Shown: positions 1 through 8,089 of the stretch, one piece after another
Layout: every line of letters begins with the position of its first letter
How positions within the stretch are numbered: position 1 is the stretch's first letter
Notes under the pieces: model-generated
Database searches by the model: none
The model's input: the letters and a program-made list of their open reading frames with translations, nothing else
Told to the model about the DNA's origin: nothing
From: Methanomassiliicoccus sp.
GTDB taxonomy: Archaea > Thermoplasmatota > Thermoplasmata > Methanomassiliicoccales > Methanomassiliicoccaceae
Assembly: GCA_016109435.1 (NCBI GenBank)
Contig: JAEILR010000012.1
Coordinates: 1 to 40,243 of the forward strand
Direction of reading: 5' to 3'
DNA length: 40,243 nucleotides
Made by a program: the position numbers and the translations under genes

Positions 1-1
1 G

Positions 2-1084
2 GAGGATCTGCGCACCAGGGCGCAGGCGGAGATCGACCTAGAACTTAGGAACCAGAAAGTGATCGACATGCACCCCCACCAGGCCAGAAGGTTCCTCCCG
101 GTCCTGTTCGTTATACTGGCGATCAATATCGTTCTCGCCATCACCACGGACAAATACACGTTGGTCTGGATCGTTTCCAGCTTCTGGTTATACATGTACT
201 TCTTCATTGTGATTATGCTTCCCACCACCCGGAGGGTCAGGTCCCCGTCGGAAGGCGCCCAGGGGAAGAAGAAGGCGCCCTACAGGTTCGCCGGCATTCG
301 GGACGTGCTCAGGAAGGGAAAGAAAGCGGTGATCATCACCTTCTGGAACAGCTTCTTCGTCGGCACCCAGACCATGGCACGGGGGATCTGGGTGATGCTG
401 GTCATCAGCTTCGTGTTCGCTATCTTCGGATGGTTGGTCTTCAATGCGATCCCCGGCGCGGCTGTCGCCATCGTTCTGGCCCAGGGGGCGGCGATCATCG
501 GCTACTACCTGTTCATCATGCGGTACCGCCCCTATTCTAAGGAGTTCATAAGCAACCTGTCCAACGTTCGGAGGGAACGGAAGGTGCGCTGGGACACCTA
601 CCTGAAGGGAGCTGTCGCAGTCATTCTCCTGGTGACGGTCTTCTCCATACTGATAGTCACAGCCATGTTCTTACCCAAGACGTCGCTGGACGCGGTGATC
701 GCCTACCTGGAGTCCAGCGGTTTCCAGATCGACCTCCTCGACCTGATCGTGATCTTCACGTCCCAGTTCATCCTGGTACGCTATATCCAGGGGTTCGACA
801 GCGCCAAGTTCGCCTCCGCGTTCATCAGGGACAAGATCGAGTTCCTGCGTAACGATATCCTGGCCGGACTGGACTCGCTCAATGGTCTGGCCGATGACGA
901 AAGAACCACTAGATTCCAGTCCATAAAGGACAGGTTCTTCGCTTCCAAAATTTACATGATCGCCTACAAGAACTTCTTCGGGTACCTCCCCAGTTATCCC
1001 CTGATCGTGGACTTTCGCTCCGTCCTCGAGGAGGATGTCATCGAAGCTATGGGGGAGGACATCCCGCTGGACATAACCGTTTAG
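2..1084 (+). CDS. multi-pass membrane protein, 5' end outside the window
   Basis: The reading frame is open to the left edge, so the gene is partial. A GTG at 59 could start translation, but the codons before it encode a charged helix-like stretch (RTRAQAEIDLELRNQK) that reads as coding. Counting from the GTG, hydrophobic segments lie near residues 13-30, 33-54, 112-135, 137-154, 185-207 and 227-245, with a basic loop at about 55-95. The soluble tail of about 100 residues is rich in charged residues. No enzymatic motif is recognisable. It may be a membrane-anchored sensor or scaffold whose N-terminal domain lies outside the window. The function is unknown. Confidence 0.75.
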   Translation, partial: EDLRTRAQAEIDLELRNQKVIDMHPHQARRFLPVLFVILAINIVLAITTDKYTLVWIVSSFWLYMYFFIVIMLPTTRRVRSPSEGAQGKKKAPYRFAGIRDVLRKGKKAVIITFWNSFFVGTQTMARGIWVMLVISFVFAIFGWLVFNAIPGAAVAIVLAQGAAIIGYYLFIMRYRPYSKEFISNLSNVRRERKVRWDTYLKGAVAVILLVTVFSILIVTAMFLPKTSLDAVIAYLESSGFQIDLLDLIVIFTSQFILVRYIQGFDSAKFASAFIRDKIEFLRNDILAGLDSLNGLADDERTTRFQSIKDRFFASKIYMIAYKNFFGYLPSYPLIVDFRSVLEEDVIEAMGEDIPLDITV

Positions 1085-1142
1085 GCCGCAGTCGAGAGCC
1101 GGGGTATTTGGGCTTCGAGGTTTGCCCGTGGCCCGTCCGCCT

Positions 1143-1160
1143 GCCCCATCGCCATGGGGC
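1143..1160. promoter_or_regulatory. perfect inverted repeat GCCCCAT-CGCC-ATGGGGC
   Basis: Seven-base arms at 1143-1149 and 1154-1160 are perfectly complementary around a 4-nt spacer, 58 nt after the upstream gene. No T-run follows on the plus strand, so a simple intrinsic terminator is unlikely. It lies about 30 nt before the promoter-like sequence of the ATPase gene and may be an operator. Confidence 0.45.
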
Positions 1161-1173
1161 GGGATCCCATCTC

Positions 1174-1209
1174 CGGACCTGATACAAATCATTATCTCCG
1201 CAAGGTCCG
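1174..1209. promoter_or_regulatory. inverted repeat CGGACCT...AGGTCCG bracketing a TATA-like sequence
   Basis: Seven-base perfect arms (1174-1180 and 1203-1209) flank an AT-rich core, AAATCATTAT, at about 1186-1195. A box there would place transcription start near 1215, about 14 nt before the ATG at 1229. Arms flanking a promoter core suggest a repressor site, possibly autoregulatory. This is inference from position. Confidence 0.4.
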
Positions 1210-1228
1210 ATTTCACTATTGTAACGCC

Positions 1229-3619
1229 ATGGAATCCTCAGACCTCATCATTGGGAGAGAGGAGGAGCTCGAATTCCTGATGGGCCAGATGGCCGGAGCC
1301 CTCTCCGGCGAGGGAGGTTTGGTCCTGATCGGAGGCGAGGCAGGCTCGGGCAAGACCACCCTCTGCGAGACCTTTGAGAAACTGGCGGCCCAGAGCGATT
1401 GCCTCGTCCTCGTTGGACGGTGCATCCCCGGTCCCCAGACCCCCTATCTGCCGTTCATCGAGATGTTCTACGGCCATTCGCCCGATCCCTTCAGTGCTGA
1501 CGGGATCGTCAACAGGGAGGGGGGCGGGCTCTTCCTCTCCGTCCTGGAGGGTTTCGATCAGCTATCGAAGGACAAAGGCCTGATAATACGGCTGGAGGAC
1601 CTCCACTGGGCGGACTCGGCCAGCATCACCCTGATGCACTTCCTGGCCCGGAACGTCCGGGGACGGAGGATCCTGCTTGTCGGTACCTACCGGCCGGAGG
1701 ACGTCCATGCGACCCCCGCCGGCGAGCCCCATCCGCTGAAGGGAACGCTACGCATCATCCGGCGGGAAGGGCTCTGCCATGAGGTGGACCTCAGGCTTCT
1801 GGGCCCGGAGGAGACGGGGAAGATGGTCCCCCTCATGCTTGGAGGAACGGCGGAGGCTCGGTTGCAGGACCTGGTGGCCAGCGAGAGCAAAGGGAACCCG
1901 CTGTTCGCGGTGGAGATCATCAACTACTTGGTGGACAGCGAACAGGTCTATTCCGACGGCGGAGTATGGAGACTGCGCCTGAAGCGCGAGATGCAGATCC
2001 CTTCGACCATCCGCGAGGTCGTCCTAGCGAGGATCGACGCGCTCCCGCGGGGGACCAGGGACGTCCTGGAGTCGGCGGCCGTGGTCGGGGAGGTGTTCGA
2101 ACCGGACCTGCTGGATGATGGCGAGGGAAGAGGGCACATGGAGCTGCTGGGGGAACTGGAGGTCCTGGAGAAGGAGTATCGACTGCTCCATGAGGACGGG
2201 GGCCACTACATCTTCTCCCACGAGAAGATCAGACAAGTGATCTACGAGGACATCTCCGCCGGGAGGAGAAAAGAGCTGCACCGATCCGCCGGCCTGATGA
2301 TGGAGAGGCGGCTTCCCAACGATGAGTACCTCAGCCAGCTCTCCTGGCATTTCCTCGAGGCGGGCGACAACGATCGGTGCATAAGATACTCCCTGGCGGC
2401 GGGGAAGCTCTGTCAGCGACGGAAGGCCGTCAGGGAGGCGAAGTCGTTCCTCACATTGGTCCTGCAGCGGACGGAGAACGACCCCTGGTTCGCCGTCGAT
2501 CGCCTCATCGCGTTGGAATCCCTGGGGGACCTGAAGAACGACGCGTCCGGTCCGCGAGAATGGTATTCCTATTATGAACAGTACCTGGAGGCGAACCAGG
2601 ACCGGGAGGCGAGGGCACGGGTCCTCGCCAAGGCCGCGGAGTGCTGGGACCAGGTGGGGCTCGGAGATGCCGGTAAAGCCAACGAACTGCTTGACGAGGC
2701 CGAGGCCATCGCGGACGGAGACCCCCGGACCCTGGCCGAGGTGGCTTATCGAAGGGCGGACCTGAGCAGCAATGACGGGAGAGCGGAGGAAGCGCTGCCC
2801 CAGATCGTCCGGGCGAGGCATCACTTCGAGCGACTGGACGATCCGGTGGGCACCCTGAAATGCCGGGAACTGGAGATCGTCATCCTGCGCCAGGCCTATC
2901 GGCTCAAGGAGGCGAGGGAGCTGGCAGAAGAGCAGATGCGCATCGCCAGGGACCTGGAGGATCCCGAGCCTCTGCTGATGGTGGAGATGCTGGCCGGGTT
3001 CATCTGCGCCATGATGGGGGACGTCGAGCCGGCTAAGAGGTTCACTTCCGAGGTGATCGATTTGGCGACCAAGCTGGGCATGATGTGGACCTTGCGGCTG
3101 GCGCTGGTCTATCGCGCCGTGGCCCTGGAACTGGAGGGGGACCTCGAAGGGGCCAGGGCGGACGTGTCCAGGGCCCTGGACAACGCCAGGGAGTACGAGA
3201 ACGTGTTCCATATCGCCATGTGCGAGAGCGACCTCGGCATGTACGAATCGAGCCTTGGCCGACTTGAAAACGCGGAAGGCCATTATGAGGAGGCGCTTAG
3301 AGCCGCATCGGCCTTCGACTCTTATCTCCGATCGCTCCTCGAGACGGACCTCTCCATCCTCCGGGCCGAGCTGCTCATGCGGCGAGGGGGGTTCCGGGAG
3401 AGCGACGTGCTATACAAGAGAATGATCGGGCAGGCCCAGGATTCAGGGCAGCCTTACGATACAATGAACTGCTGCGCCAGATACGCGATGTCCCTGGCCC
3501 GGAGGGAAATGGAGGTCGAGGCCCGCCAGCATTTTGGGGAAGCCATGGAGGTGGCAGAGAGATTGGGATGCGAACGGAGGGTGCGTACCCTCGCCCTACG
3601 GGTAGGATTCGCCATCTAG
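1229..3619 (+). CDS. STAND-type AAA ATPase with TPR-like repeats
   Basis: The protein is about 796 residues. I start it at ATG 1229 because IIGREEELEFL is the usual N-terminus of AAA_16/STAND modules; an upstream ATG at 1154 would add 25 unrelated residues. Walker A is GEAGSGKT (about 36-43). Walker B with its downstream signature is IIRLEDLHWAD (about 119-129). A winged-helix-like region follows (to about 370). The rest, to the C-terminus, is alpha-helical with repeated Ala/Leu/Glu patterns like tetratricopeptide repeats. In this family ATP-driven oligomerisation couples ligand sensing to a response. No DNA-binding or catalytic output domain is visible, so it may act through protein contacts. 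It ends 70 nt before the borosin precursor, but that gene has its own AT-rich promoter region, so cotranscription is not obvious. Confidence 0.85.
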   Translation: MESSDLIIGREEELEFLMGQMAGALSGEGGLVLIGGEAGSGKTTLCETFEKLAAQSDCLVLVGRCIPGPQTPYLPFIEMFYGHSPDPFSADGIVNREGGGLFLSVLEGFDQLSKDKGLIIRLEDLHWADSASITLMHFLARNVRGRRILLVGTYRPEDVHATPAGEPHPLKGTLRIIRREGLCHEVDLRLLGPEETGKMVPLMLGGTAEARLQDLVASESKGNPLFAVEIINYLVDSEQVYSDGGVWRLRLKREMQIPSTIREVVLARIDALPRGTRDVLESAAVVGEVFEPDLLDDGEGRGHMELLGELEVLEKEYRLLHEDGGHYIFSHEKIRQVIYEDISAGRRKELHRSAGLMMERRLPNDEYLSQLSWHFLEAGDNDRCIRYSLAAGKLCQRRKAVREAKSFLTLVLQRTENDPWFAVDRLIALESLGDLKNDASGPREWYSYYEQYLEANQDREARARVLAKAAECWDQVGLGDAGKANELLDEAEAIADGDPRTLAEVAYRRADLSSNDGRAEEALPQIVRARHHFERLDDPVGTLKCRELEIVILRQAYRLKEARELAEEQMRIARDLEDPEPLLMVEMLAGFICAMMGDVEPAKRFTSEVIDLATKLGMMWTLRLALVYRAVALELEGDLEGARADVSRALDNAREYENVFHIAMCESDLGMYESSLGRLENAEGHYEEALRAASAFDSYLRSLLETDLSILRAELLMRRGGFRESDVLYKRMIGQAQDSGQPYDTMNCCARYAMSLARREMEVEARQHFGEAMEVAERLGCERRVRTLALRVGFAI

Positions 3620-3645
3620 AGAAATCATTAATACTATCAACGCGC

Positions 3646-3689
3646 AATTAATAATGTTCCAATATTGTAGAATGGTTTAGGAGGAGAGC
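3646..3689 (+). promoter_or_regulatory. promoter and ribosome site of the borosin precursor
   Basis: The 70-nt gap is AT-rich in a GC-rich setting. AATTAATAATG at about 3646-3656 is a TATA candidate giving a start near 3676. AGGAGGAG at 3679-3686 is a strong Shine-Dalgarno sequence before ATG 3690, so the precursor should be well translated. Confidence 0.55.
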
Positions 3690-3914
3690 ATGAACGAAAA
3701 TGAACTGGACAGGATAAGCAGCCTCTTTCAGAGGATGGCGGACGAACCAACATTGGTAGAGGAGTATAAAACCAACCCCCGGGCGGTCTTGTCACGGGAG
3801 GATATCAGTCCTGAAGCGATCGACGCGATTGTGACGGGCGATATCTCCCGAATACGAGAGATGTTCAGCACCGCGGGCAGGTCAGTACCCATATTCTGGA
3901 TCATCGTCCGATGA
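3690..3914 (+). CDS. putative split-borosin precursor peptide
   Basis: This 74-residue protein has two parts. Residues 5-59 are predicted helical, with the pattern EEYKTNPRAVL (24-34) and AIVTGDISRI (46-55). This matches what I recall of the LigA-like borosin-binding domain of bacterial split precursors such as Shewanella SonA. After a short linker (STAGRS, 60-65) the protein ends in VPIFWIIVR (66-74). Borosin cores are hydrophobic C-terminal peptides of this kind, alpha-N-methylated on backbone amides. The matching methyltransferase starts 27 nt downstream. There is no Cys, Ser/Thr-rich core or double-Gly leader site, so lanthipeptide or Nif11-type maturation is less likely. It could instead be a LigA-like domain of other function. 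Family assignment is strong because of the neighbour; the product structure is unknown. Confidence 0.85.
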   Translation: MNENELDRISSLFQRMADEPTLVEEYKTNPRAVLSREDISPEAIDAIVTGDISRIREMFSTAGRSVPIFWIIVR

Positions 3915-3941
3915 GGGCGTAATTGCGTTTCGGAGTTCCCG

Positions 3942-4742
3942 ATGAACGGCTTGCGGAAGGGGTCGTTGGTCACCGTAGGGACCGGCATACAGCTGATCAA
4001 CCACATAACCCATGAGGCCGTCCAGAGCATCCGGAACGCCCAGAAGGTGGTCCACGTCGTTAACGACTACCCGACCCAGAGGTACATCCAGAGCCTGAAC
4101 CCCGACACGGAATCCCTGAACCACCTGTACGGTCCCGGAAAGCCCCGCTCGGAGACCTATCGGCAGATGGTCGATGTGATCATGGGACATGTACGCAGCG
4201 GCCTCAACGTCTGCGCGGTGTTCTACGGCCACCCCGGGGTGTTCGTCAATCCCTCGCATGCGGCCATCGAGATGGCGAGGAACGAGGGGTATGAGGCCCG
4301 CATGCTTCCGGGCATCTCAGCCGAGGACTGCCTGTTCGCTGACCTGGGATTGGACCCTGGCAGCAACGGCTGTCAGAGCTTCGAAGCCACTGATTTCCTT
4401 GTGCACCACGGAGGGTTCGATCCAACCTGCAGCCTGATCCTATGGCAGGTCGGGATCATCGGAGTGGGCGACTACATCGCCGACGGCCGACCGAGCGGTC
4501 ATATTGGGATCCTGGTCGAGGTCCTCAGGGAACACTATGGGAGCGATCATGAGGTCGTGGTCTACGAGGCCTCGCCATTTCCCTACCCCATAGCCGGTCC
4601 GATGGTCCAAAGGACGACCGTAGGCAGGCTGTCCGAAGCAACGATGACCACCATGACGACCCTGTATGTCCCTCCTCTGGCAACGAAGGCCGACCGGGAC
4701 ATGCTTGGACGGCTGGGTCTGGGCGCTCCCCAACGCTCCTGA
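3942..4742 (+). CDS. borosin-type peptide backbone N-methyltransferase (SonM/OphMA-like)
   Basis: The protein is 266 residues of the SAM-dependent tetrapyrrole-methylase fold, the length of stand-alone SonM-type enzymes. Visible motifs are GSLVTVGTG (7-15), YGHPGVF (95-101), PGISAEDCLFADLGLDPG (near 120-138) and QSFEATDF. As I recall, fungal OphMA uses Tyr66, Arg72, Tyr76 and Tyr98. Here Y63, R69, Y73 and Y95 occur with identical spacing, which cobalamin- or siroheme-pathway relatives lack. It should transfer methyl groups from SAM to backbone amides of the adjacent precursor's C-terminal peptide, acting in trans because the two are separate proteins. Translation starts at ATG 3942 with GGAG six bases upstream. 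No protease or exporter is adjacent. Confidence 0.9.
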   Translation: MNGLRKGSLVTVGTGIQLINHITHEAVQSIRNAQKVVHVVNDYPTQRYIQSLNPDTESLNHLYGPGKPRSETYRQMVDVIMGHVRSGLNVCAVFYGHPGVFVNPSHAAIEMARNEGYEARMLPGISAEDCLFADLGLDPGSNGCQSFEATDFLVHHGGFDPTCSLILWQVGIIGVGDYIADGRPSGHIGILVEVLREHYGSDHEVVVYEASPFPYPIAGPMVQRTTVGRLSEATMTTMTTLYVPPLATKADRDMLGRLGLGAPQRS

Positions 4743-4819
4743 TCGTCCCCGGCATGGTACCAAAGAACGCAATGTATCCAGGGAGCGGGCGACCGCGATG
4801 CGCGGACGGGCAGGAATTG

Positions 4820-4873
4820 TATCTATAAACATGAATCACAATACTGTTCTAGGTAAATAGAAAGGAAGGGGCG
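4820..4873 (+). promoter_or_regulatory. promoter and ribosome site of the winged-helix membrane protein
   Basis: ATCTATAAAC at about 4821-4830 is a good TATA-like box, predicting a start near 4850. AGGAAGGGG at 4863-4871 sits just before ATG 4874. The gene therefore probably has its own transcript, separate from the methyltransferase. Confidence 0.5.
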
Positions 4874-5563
4874 ATGGACAAATACCAAGGGACAGAGGTC
4901 CAGAAGCAAATTCTGAGGAGCCTCAGGGAGTTCTATCCCATAAAGGTCGACGAGATCGTCCTGGTGGCGGCGGTCCAGAAGCTGATGAAGGACCAGCCGG
5001 GGGGCCAGATCTCCCGGGACCTGAGGGAGCTGCGGGACAAGGGCCTGATCGAGGAATCAGTCGTCCGTGCGCCGTTCGGTGAGACCGAGACCTATCGCTT
5101 CAAGATCTCGGCCACCGGCATCGAGTATCTGCAGTCCCTGGAGGAGAGAGGAGTCATCACTCCGGAGATCTCAGCCAAGGAGATCGAGACCCGGCTGGTG
5201 GAGACCTACGACCGCATCAAGGCGGACATGGAGGCGATGCGCCAGGACCTGGAGAGGTCCCAGAGGGCGATGGAGGGAGACATGACCAACATGCGTTCCA
5301 GCATCGCCGACCATGACCAGGTCATCAGGACCTACTTCGTGCGGGTCATCGAGACCTTCGGGGTCTTCGTCGGCATATTCGCCGTCGTCGTCGTGGCCAT
5401 GCTGGGCTCTATAAACACGGCCATGGAGATACCGAACATCGGCATCGAGACCGCGCTCGTCATCCTCCTGGCCATACCGTTGATCCTGGCGACCGTGATC
5501 ATCGTCCTACTGTACGCCATCAGGGAACTGGTGCTGAAAATGCCTCGTGCCCCCCGGAACTAA
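4874..5563 (+). CDS. winged-helix, coiled-coil, two-TM membrane protein
   Basis: This is a 229-residue protein with three parts. Residues 1-90 have a winged-helix pattern (EVQKQILRSLREFYPIKVDEI, then QISRDLRELRDKGLIEE) like MarR/PadR-type regulators. Residues 105-150 form a charged coiled coil. Two hydrophobic helices follow, at about 160-182 and 192-215, ending in a basic tail. The layout suggests a membrane-tethered DNA-binding regulator, or a helix-turn-helix protein whose coiled coil spaces it from the membrane. It lies just downstream of the borosin pair and could sense envelope state, but no functional link is shown. The target is unknown. Confidence 0.7.
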   Translation: MDKYQGTEVQKQILRSLREFYPIKVDEIVLVAAVQKLMKDQPGGQISRDLRELRDKGLIEESVVRAPFGETETYRFKISATGIEYLQSLEERGVITPEISAKEIETRLVETYDRIKADMEAMRQDLERSQRAMEGDMTNMRSSIADHDQVIRTYFVRVIETFGVFVGIFAVVVVAMLGSINTAMEIPNIGIETALVILLAIPLILATVIIVLLYAIRELVLKMPRAPRN

Positions 5564-5628
5564 GGCCGATGATGTCCTGGCCGGCCCATGCCCGTGATCG
5601 GGAGGGTTTTGCGATAAGGAGGTCAGGA

Positions 5629-6420
5629 TCACGGCCTCTTCCCATTGAGCCGTCCCTTGGCCAGAGAGTACGTGTGCTCGAATACCTCCGGTCCGCAGGG
5701 CCTGGAGACCACCTGCAGGTCGAAGATCTTGGAGAACGCGTCCACCCTGCTTACGAACTTGTCCCTGTCCCCCAGACCGTTCTCCAACCTCATCACTGTG
5801 GAATAGCCCATGCGCTCGAACACGAAACGCATGTTCTCCACCTGCTCGATGATCTTTTCCAGGGACTTCTCGTTCTGCCTCCTCTGCCAGTTCTCGGCAT
5901 AACCCGGGGAAACGAAAATGGTGCCCCGATTGCTCACTATGGCCTCGAGATATTCCTGCTTGCCGCCAATGTTGGCCCCAAAGCAGTCATCCACGTCCCG
6001 GCCCCGGATATCGGTCAATATCATCATCGGCACTCCCACCTCGTCGCCCATCTGACCGATCCTCCACAGGGAGTTGCGGCAGAGACCATAGAAGCAGAGG
6101 CAGAGGTCGACCCATTTGCTCATCCCCTCGGCTGCGGCCCTCACCACCCCCCTCAGCTCGGCCTGGTCGTCATGAGGTCCGGCGGGGTTCATCCAGATCA
6201 GGACCGAGTACCGGTCCCTGGACCTGACCCGGTCCAGATCGTTGGGCGATACCATCACCGCCTCCATCTGGGACTTCGCCATCTTATCCCTGAGGATACG
6301 GCCGGCATCGTTATCAATCACGAAGACCCTGGACAGCCCCTGGTCGCGGGACAGTACATAGGTTAGTTCATCGGCCAGAACGACGCAACCGATTATCCCC
6401 AGGACCTTGCCGGCGGCCAC
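5629..6420 (-). CDS. DUF1638-like protein
   Basis: The protein is 263 residues beginning KVLGIIGCVVLADELTYVLS. It has a conserved-looking LCFYGLCRNSL segment (about 108-118), a DDCFGANIGGKQEY segment and a C-terminal FDLQVVSRPCGPEVFEHTY. The FYGLC pattern and layout fit DUF1638 (PF07796), which is common in methanogens and often near methylamine or corrinoid genes. Its activity is not established. The start is GTG at 6420. An AT-rich stretch (GGTATTATTGACC) about 25 nt upstream fits a leaderless transcript. It is not linked to an obvious methyltransferase here. Confidence 0.6.
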   Translation of the reverse strand: MAAGKVLGIIGCVVLADELTYVLSRDQGLSRVFVIDNDAGRILRDKMAKSQMEAVMVSPNDLDRVRSRDRYSVLIWMNPAGPHDDQAELRGVVRAAAEGMSKWVDLCLCFYGLCRNSLWRIGQMGDEVGVPMMILTDIRGRDVDDCFGANIGGKQEYLEAIVSNRGTIFVSPGYAENWQRRQNEKSLEKIIEQVENMRFVFERMGYSTVMRLENGLGDRDKFVSRVDAFSKIFDLQVVSRPCGPEVFEHTYSLAKGRLNGKRP

Positions 6421-6512
6421 GTAGATGTATATGCTGCCCGGTCAATAATACCTTTCCATATCCGTATAAATCTCATTTGATATCCCCGACGGCCCCCCCT
6501 TGACCGGCGGGA

Positions 6513-7421
6513 TCAGAAAAGCTTCAGTTGCTTCGTCCCGGTCGGAGCCGCGTCGTCCGGATGCGTGATGGGAATGGCCCCCAGCGCCTTGAGCTGCACG
6601 AACGAGGTTCCGTGGTCCTGATCAGTGAACTTGCCGTGATCGACCGCGTAGACCCTCCGGCCCTGCCTGATCGCTACCTCCACCTGACGGTGGATGCCGC
6701 TGCCTCTCGCCGATTCGATGACCACCACGCTTCCAGACATCCCGGTGATTATCCTGCTCCTCTGGACGAAACGTCCGGGGCTCATGTGCGCTTCCTCGGT
6801 TATCTCGCTGACCAACGAGCCGCTCACTTCGATCCCGGCGGCCAGTTCCTTGTTCTCCTCCGGAAAGATCTCGGTGACCGGTGTGCCCATGACCGCGATG
6901 GTGTTCCCCCCAGCCCCCAGCGCGCCCTCGTGGACCTGAGCGTCAATGCCCCTGCCCAATCCGCTCACGATGGTGTGCCCCCTGCTCGCCAGCCTGGCTG
7001 CGAACTCGTAGGCCAGTTCAAGCCCCTTCGGCGAGGGGTGCCTGGTCCCGATCAGCGCCACCGGAGCGCTTCCGGGAAAGACCGTCCCTTTGACGTACAG
7101 CAGGAGGGGAGGGTCTTGGATGAGCCTCAGGTTTCCCGGATATCCGGGTTCCCAGTAGGTCACGGCCCTGATCCCATTCTTCAGGTAATGACCGATCCGG
7201 TCGGTCGTGCGGTCAAGGACGTCCCTCGCCACCGGCCGCTCGTTCAATCGCTTCAATGCCTGGTTCCCCTCTTCCCCTTCCGTCACCTGTCGGCCGTCCA
7301 GGTATGCCTCAAGAACGTGGTCGGCGAGGTCCGGGGACAGCCCCTGCAGGTTCCCAACGATAGCGGCCGCGGTATTATCGTTCAGGCAGGCGATCAGACC
7401 GAGCTTCTTCAGATCGAACAA
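6513..7421 (-). CDS. dprA: DprA/Smf DNA-processing protein
   Basis: The protein is 302 residues. An N-terminal HhH-like helical region precedes the Rossmann-like DprA core: YPGNLRLIQDPPLLLYVKG, then the GTRHPSPKG phosphate-binding motif (in place of GxRxxSxxG). SGLGRGIDAQVHEGAL, FPEENKEL, SPGRFVQRSRIITGMS and GRRVYAVDHG follow. In bacteria DprA binds incoming single-stranded DNA and loads RecA during transformation. Archaeal copies exist without a known role. The start is TTG 7421, six bases after GGGAG. The C-terminal winged helix of many DprA proteins is absent; the protein ends soon after the core. No competence pilus or ComEC gene is in the window. Confidence 0.92.
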   Translation of the reverse strand: MFDLKKLGLIACLNDNTAAAIVGNLQGLSPDLADHVLEAYLDGRQVTEGEEGNQALKRLNERPVARDVLDRTTDRIGHYLKNGIRAVTYWEPGYPGNLRLIQDPPLLLYVKGTVFPGSAPVALIGTRHPSPKGLELAYEFAARLASRGHTIVSGLGRGIDAQVHEGALGAGGNTIAVMGTPVTEIFPEENKELAAGIEVSGSLVSEITEEAHMSPGRFVQRSRIITGMSGSVVVIESARGSGIHRQVEVAIRQGRRVYAVDHGKFTDQDHGTSFVQLKALGAIPITHPDDAAPTGTKQLKLF

Positions 7422-7502
7422 AGTATTCTCCCATGGCTTTCATAATTGGTCCGGTATCAGACGGCCTCGGCGATCCTGCGACCGATGAGCGGAGCGGCGC
7501 TA

Positions 7503-7857
7503 TCAGGGCGGACGTCGAAGCCGGGTCGACGTATCGTCTACCATCGATATATCAATGACGAGCCGGCGGAGGACGGCCGGCCCTCGCCTGAGCACGGCCC
7601 TTTCGCCGCTCTCCTGGATCAGCGTAGGGGGGCCCATCCCCCTGATCAGCTCCCGGTCCGGCGGGGGGTCATACGCATTATTCCGGGAGATGCTCGTCCC
7701 GAAGACCCCTGTTCTCGGCATAACGTACCGTCTCCCTGAACAAGGCATACGTGAACGGGTTCCTCTCGCCCTCCCATATAATAGGCTGCCCCGCTCGGCT
7801 CCCATCATGCAACGATAACATCGTGTTCTCATCCCCATCCATGGTTCCATTGCTCAT
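7503..7857 (-). pseudogene. small gene apparently broken by a frameshift
   Basis: On the minus strand ATG 7857 opens a 59-codon frame ending at TAA 7678-7680. It reads MSNGTMDGDE... and NPFTYALFRETVRYAENRG near its end. A second frame then reads NNAYDPPPDRELIRGMGPP and RRLVIDISMVDD, to a stop at 7503. Both pieces have mostly G/C third positions and plausible protein composition, and they meet near 7680. A single-base slip there would join them into one protein of about 117 residues. GGTGAT just before the ATG resembles a ribosome site. It precedes dprA on the same strand. It may be a real pseudogene, a sequence error, or two unrelated short frames. No family is recognised. Confidence 0.42.
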
Positions 7858-8057
7858 GCCATCACCCGGGGAAGATCGTCCCCGGAGATGGATCGTTGCC
7901 GAAGCGCTAAATTCGACCTAAGGAGAATATACAATAGACGTGGTGAAAATACGTGTAAGGACAGGATGTTTCCCGGCAAGCCTTAACTTCGTCACCCCAG
8001 GCCCATTCGATCGGGACCAATGGCCGGATCGAGGCGACTATTTTTTTTCGAGATAAC

Positions 8058-8065
8058 ATTTAAAT
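8058..8065 (+). promoter_or_regulatory. TATA box ATTTAAAT for a leaderless gene
   Basis: ATTTAAAT is centred about 28 nt before ATG 8090, the spacing expected for archaeal leaderless transcripts. A T-run lies just upstream at 8041-8048. Confidence 0.6.
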
Positions 8066-8089
8066 GGATTGAATTGAAATTCTTTGGGC

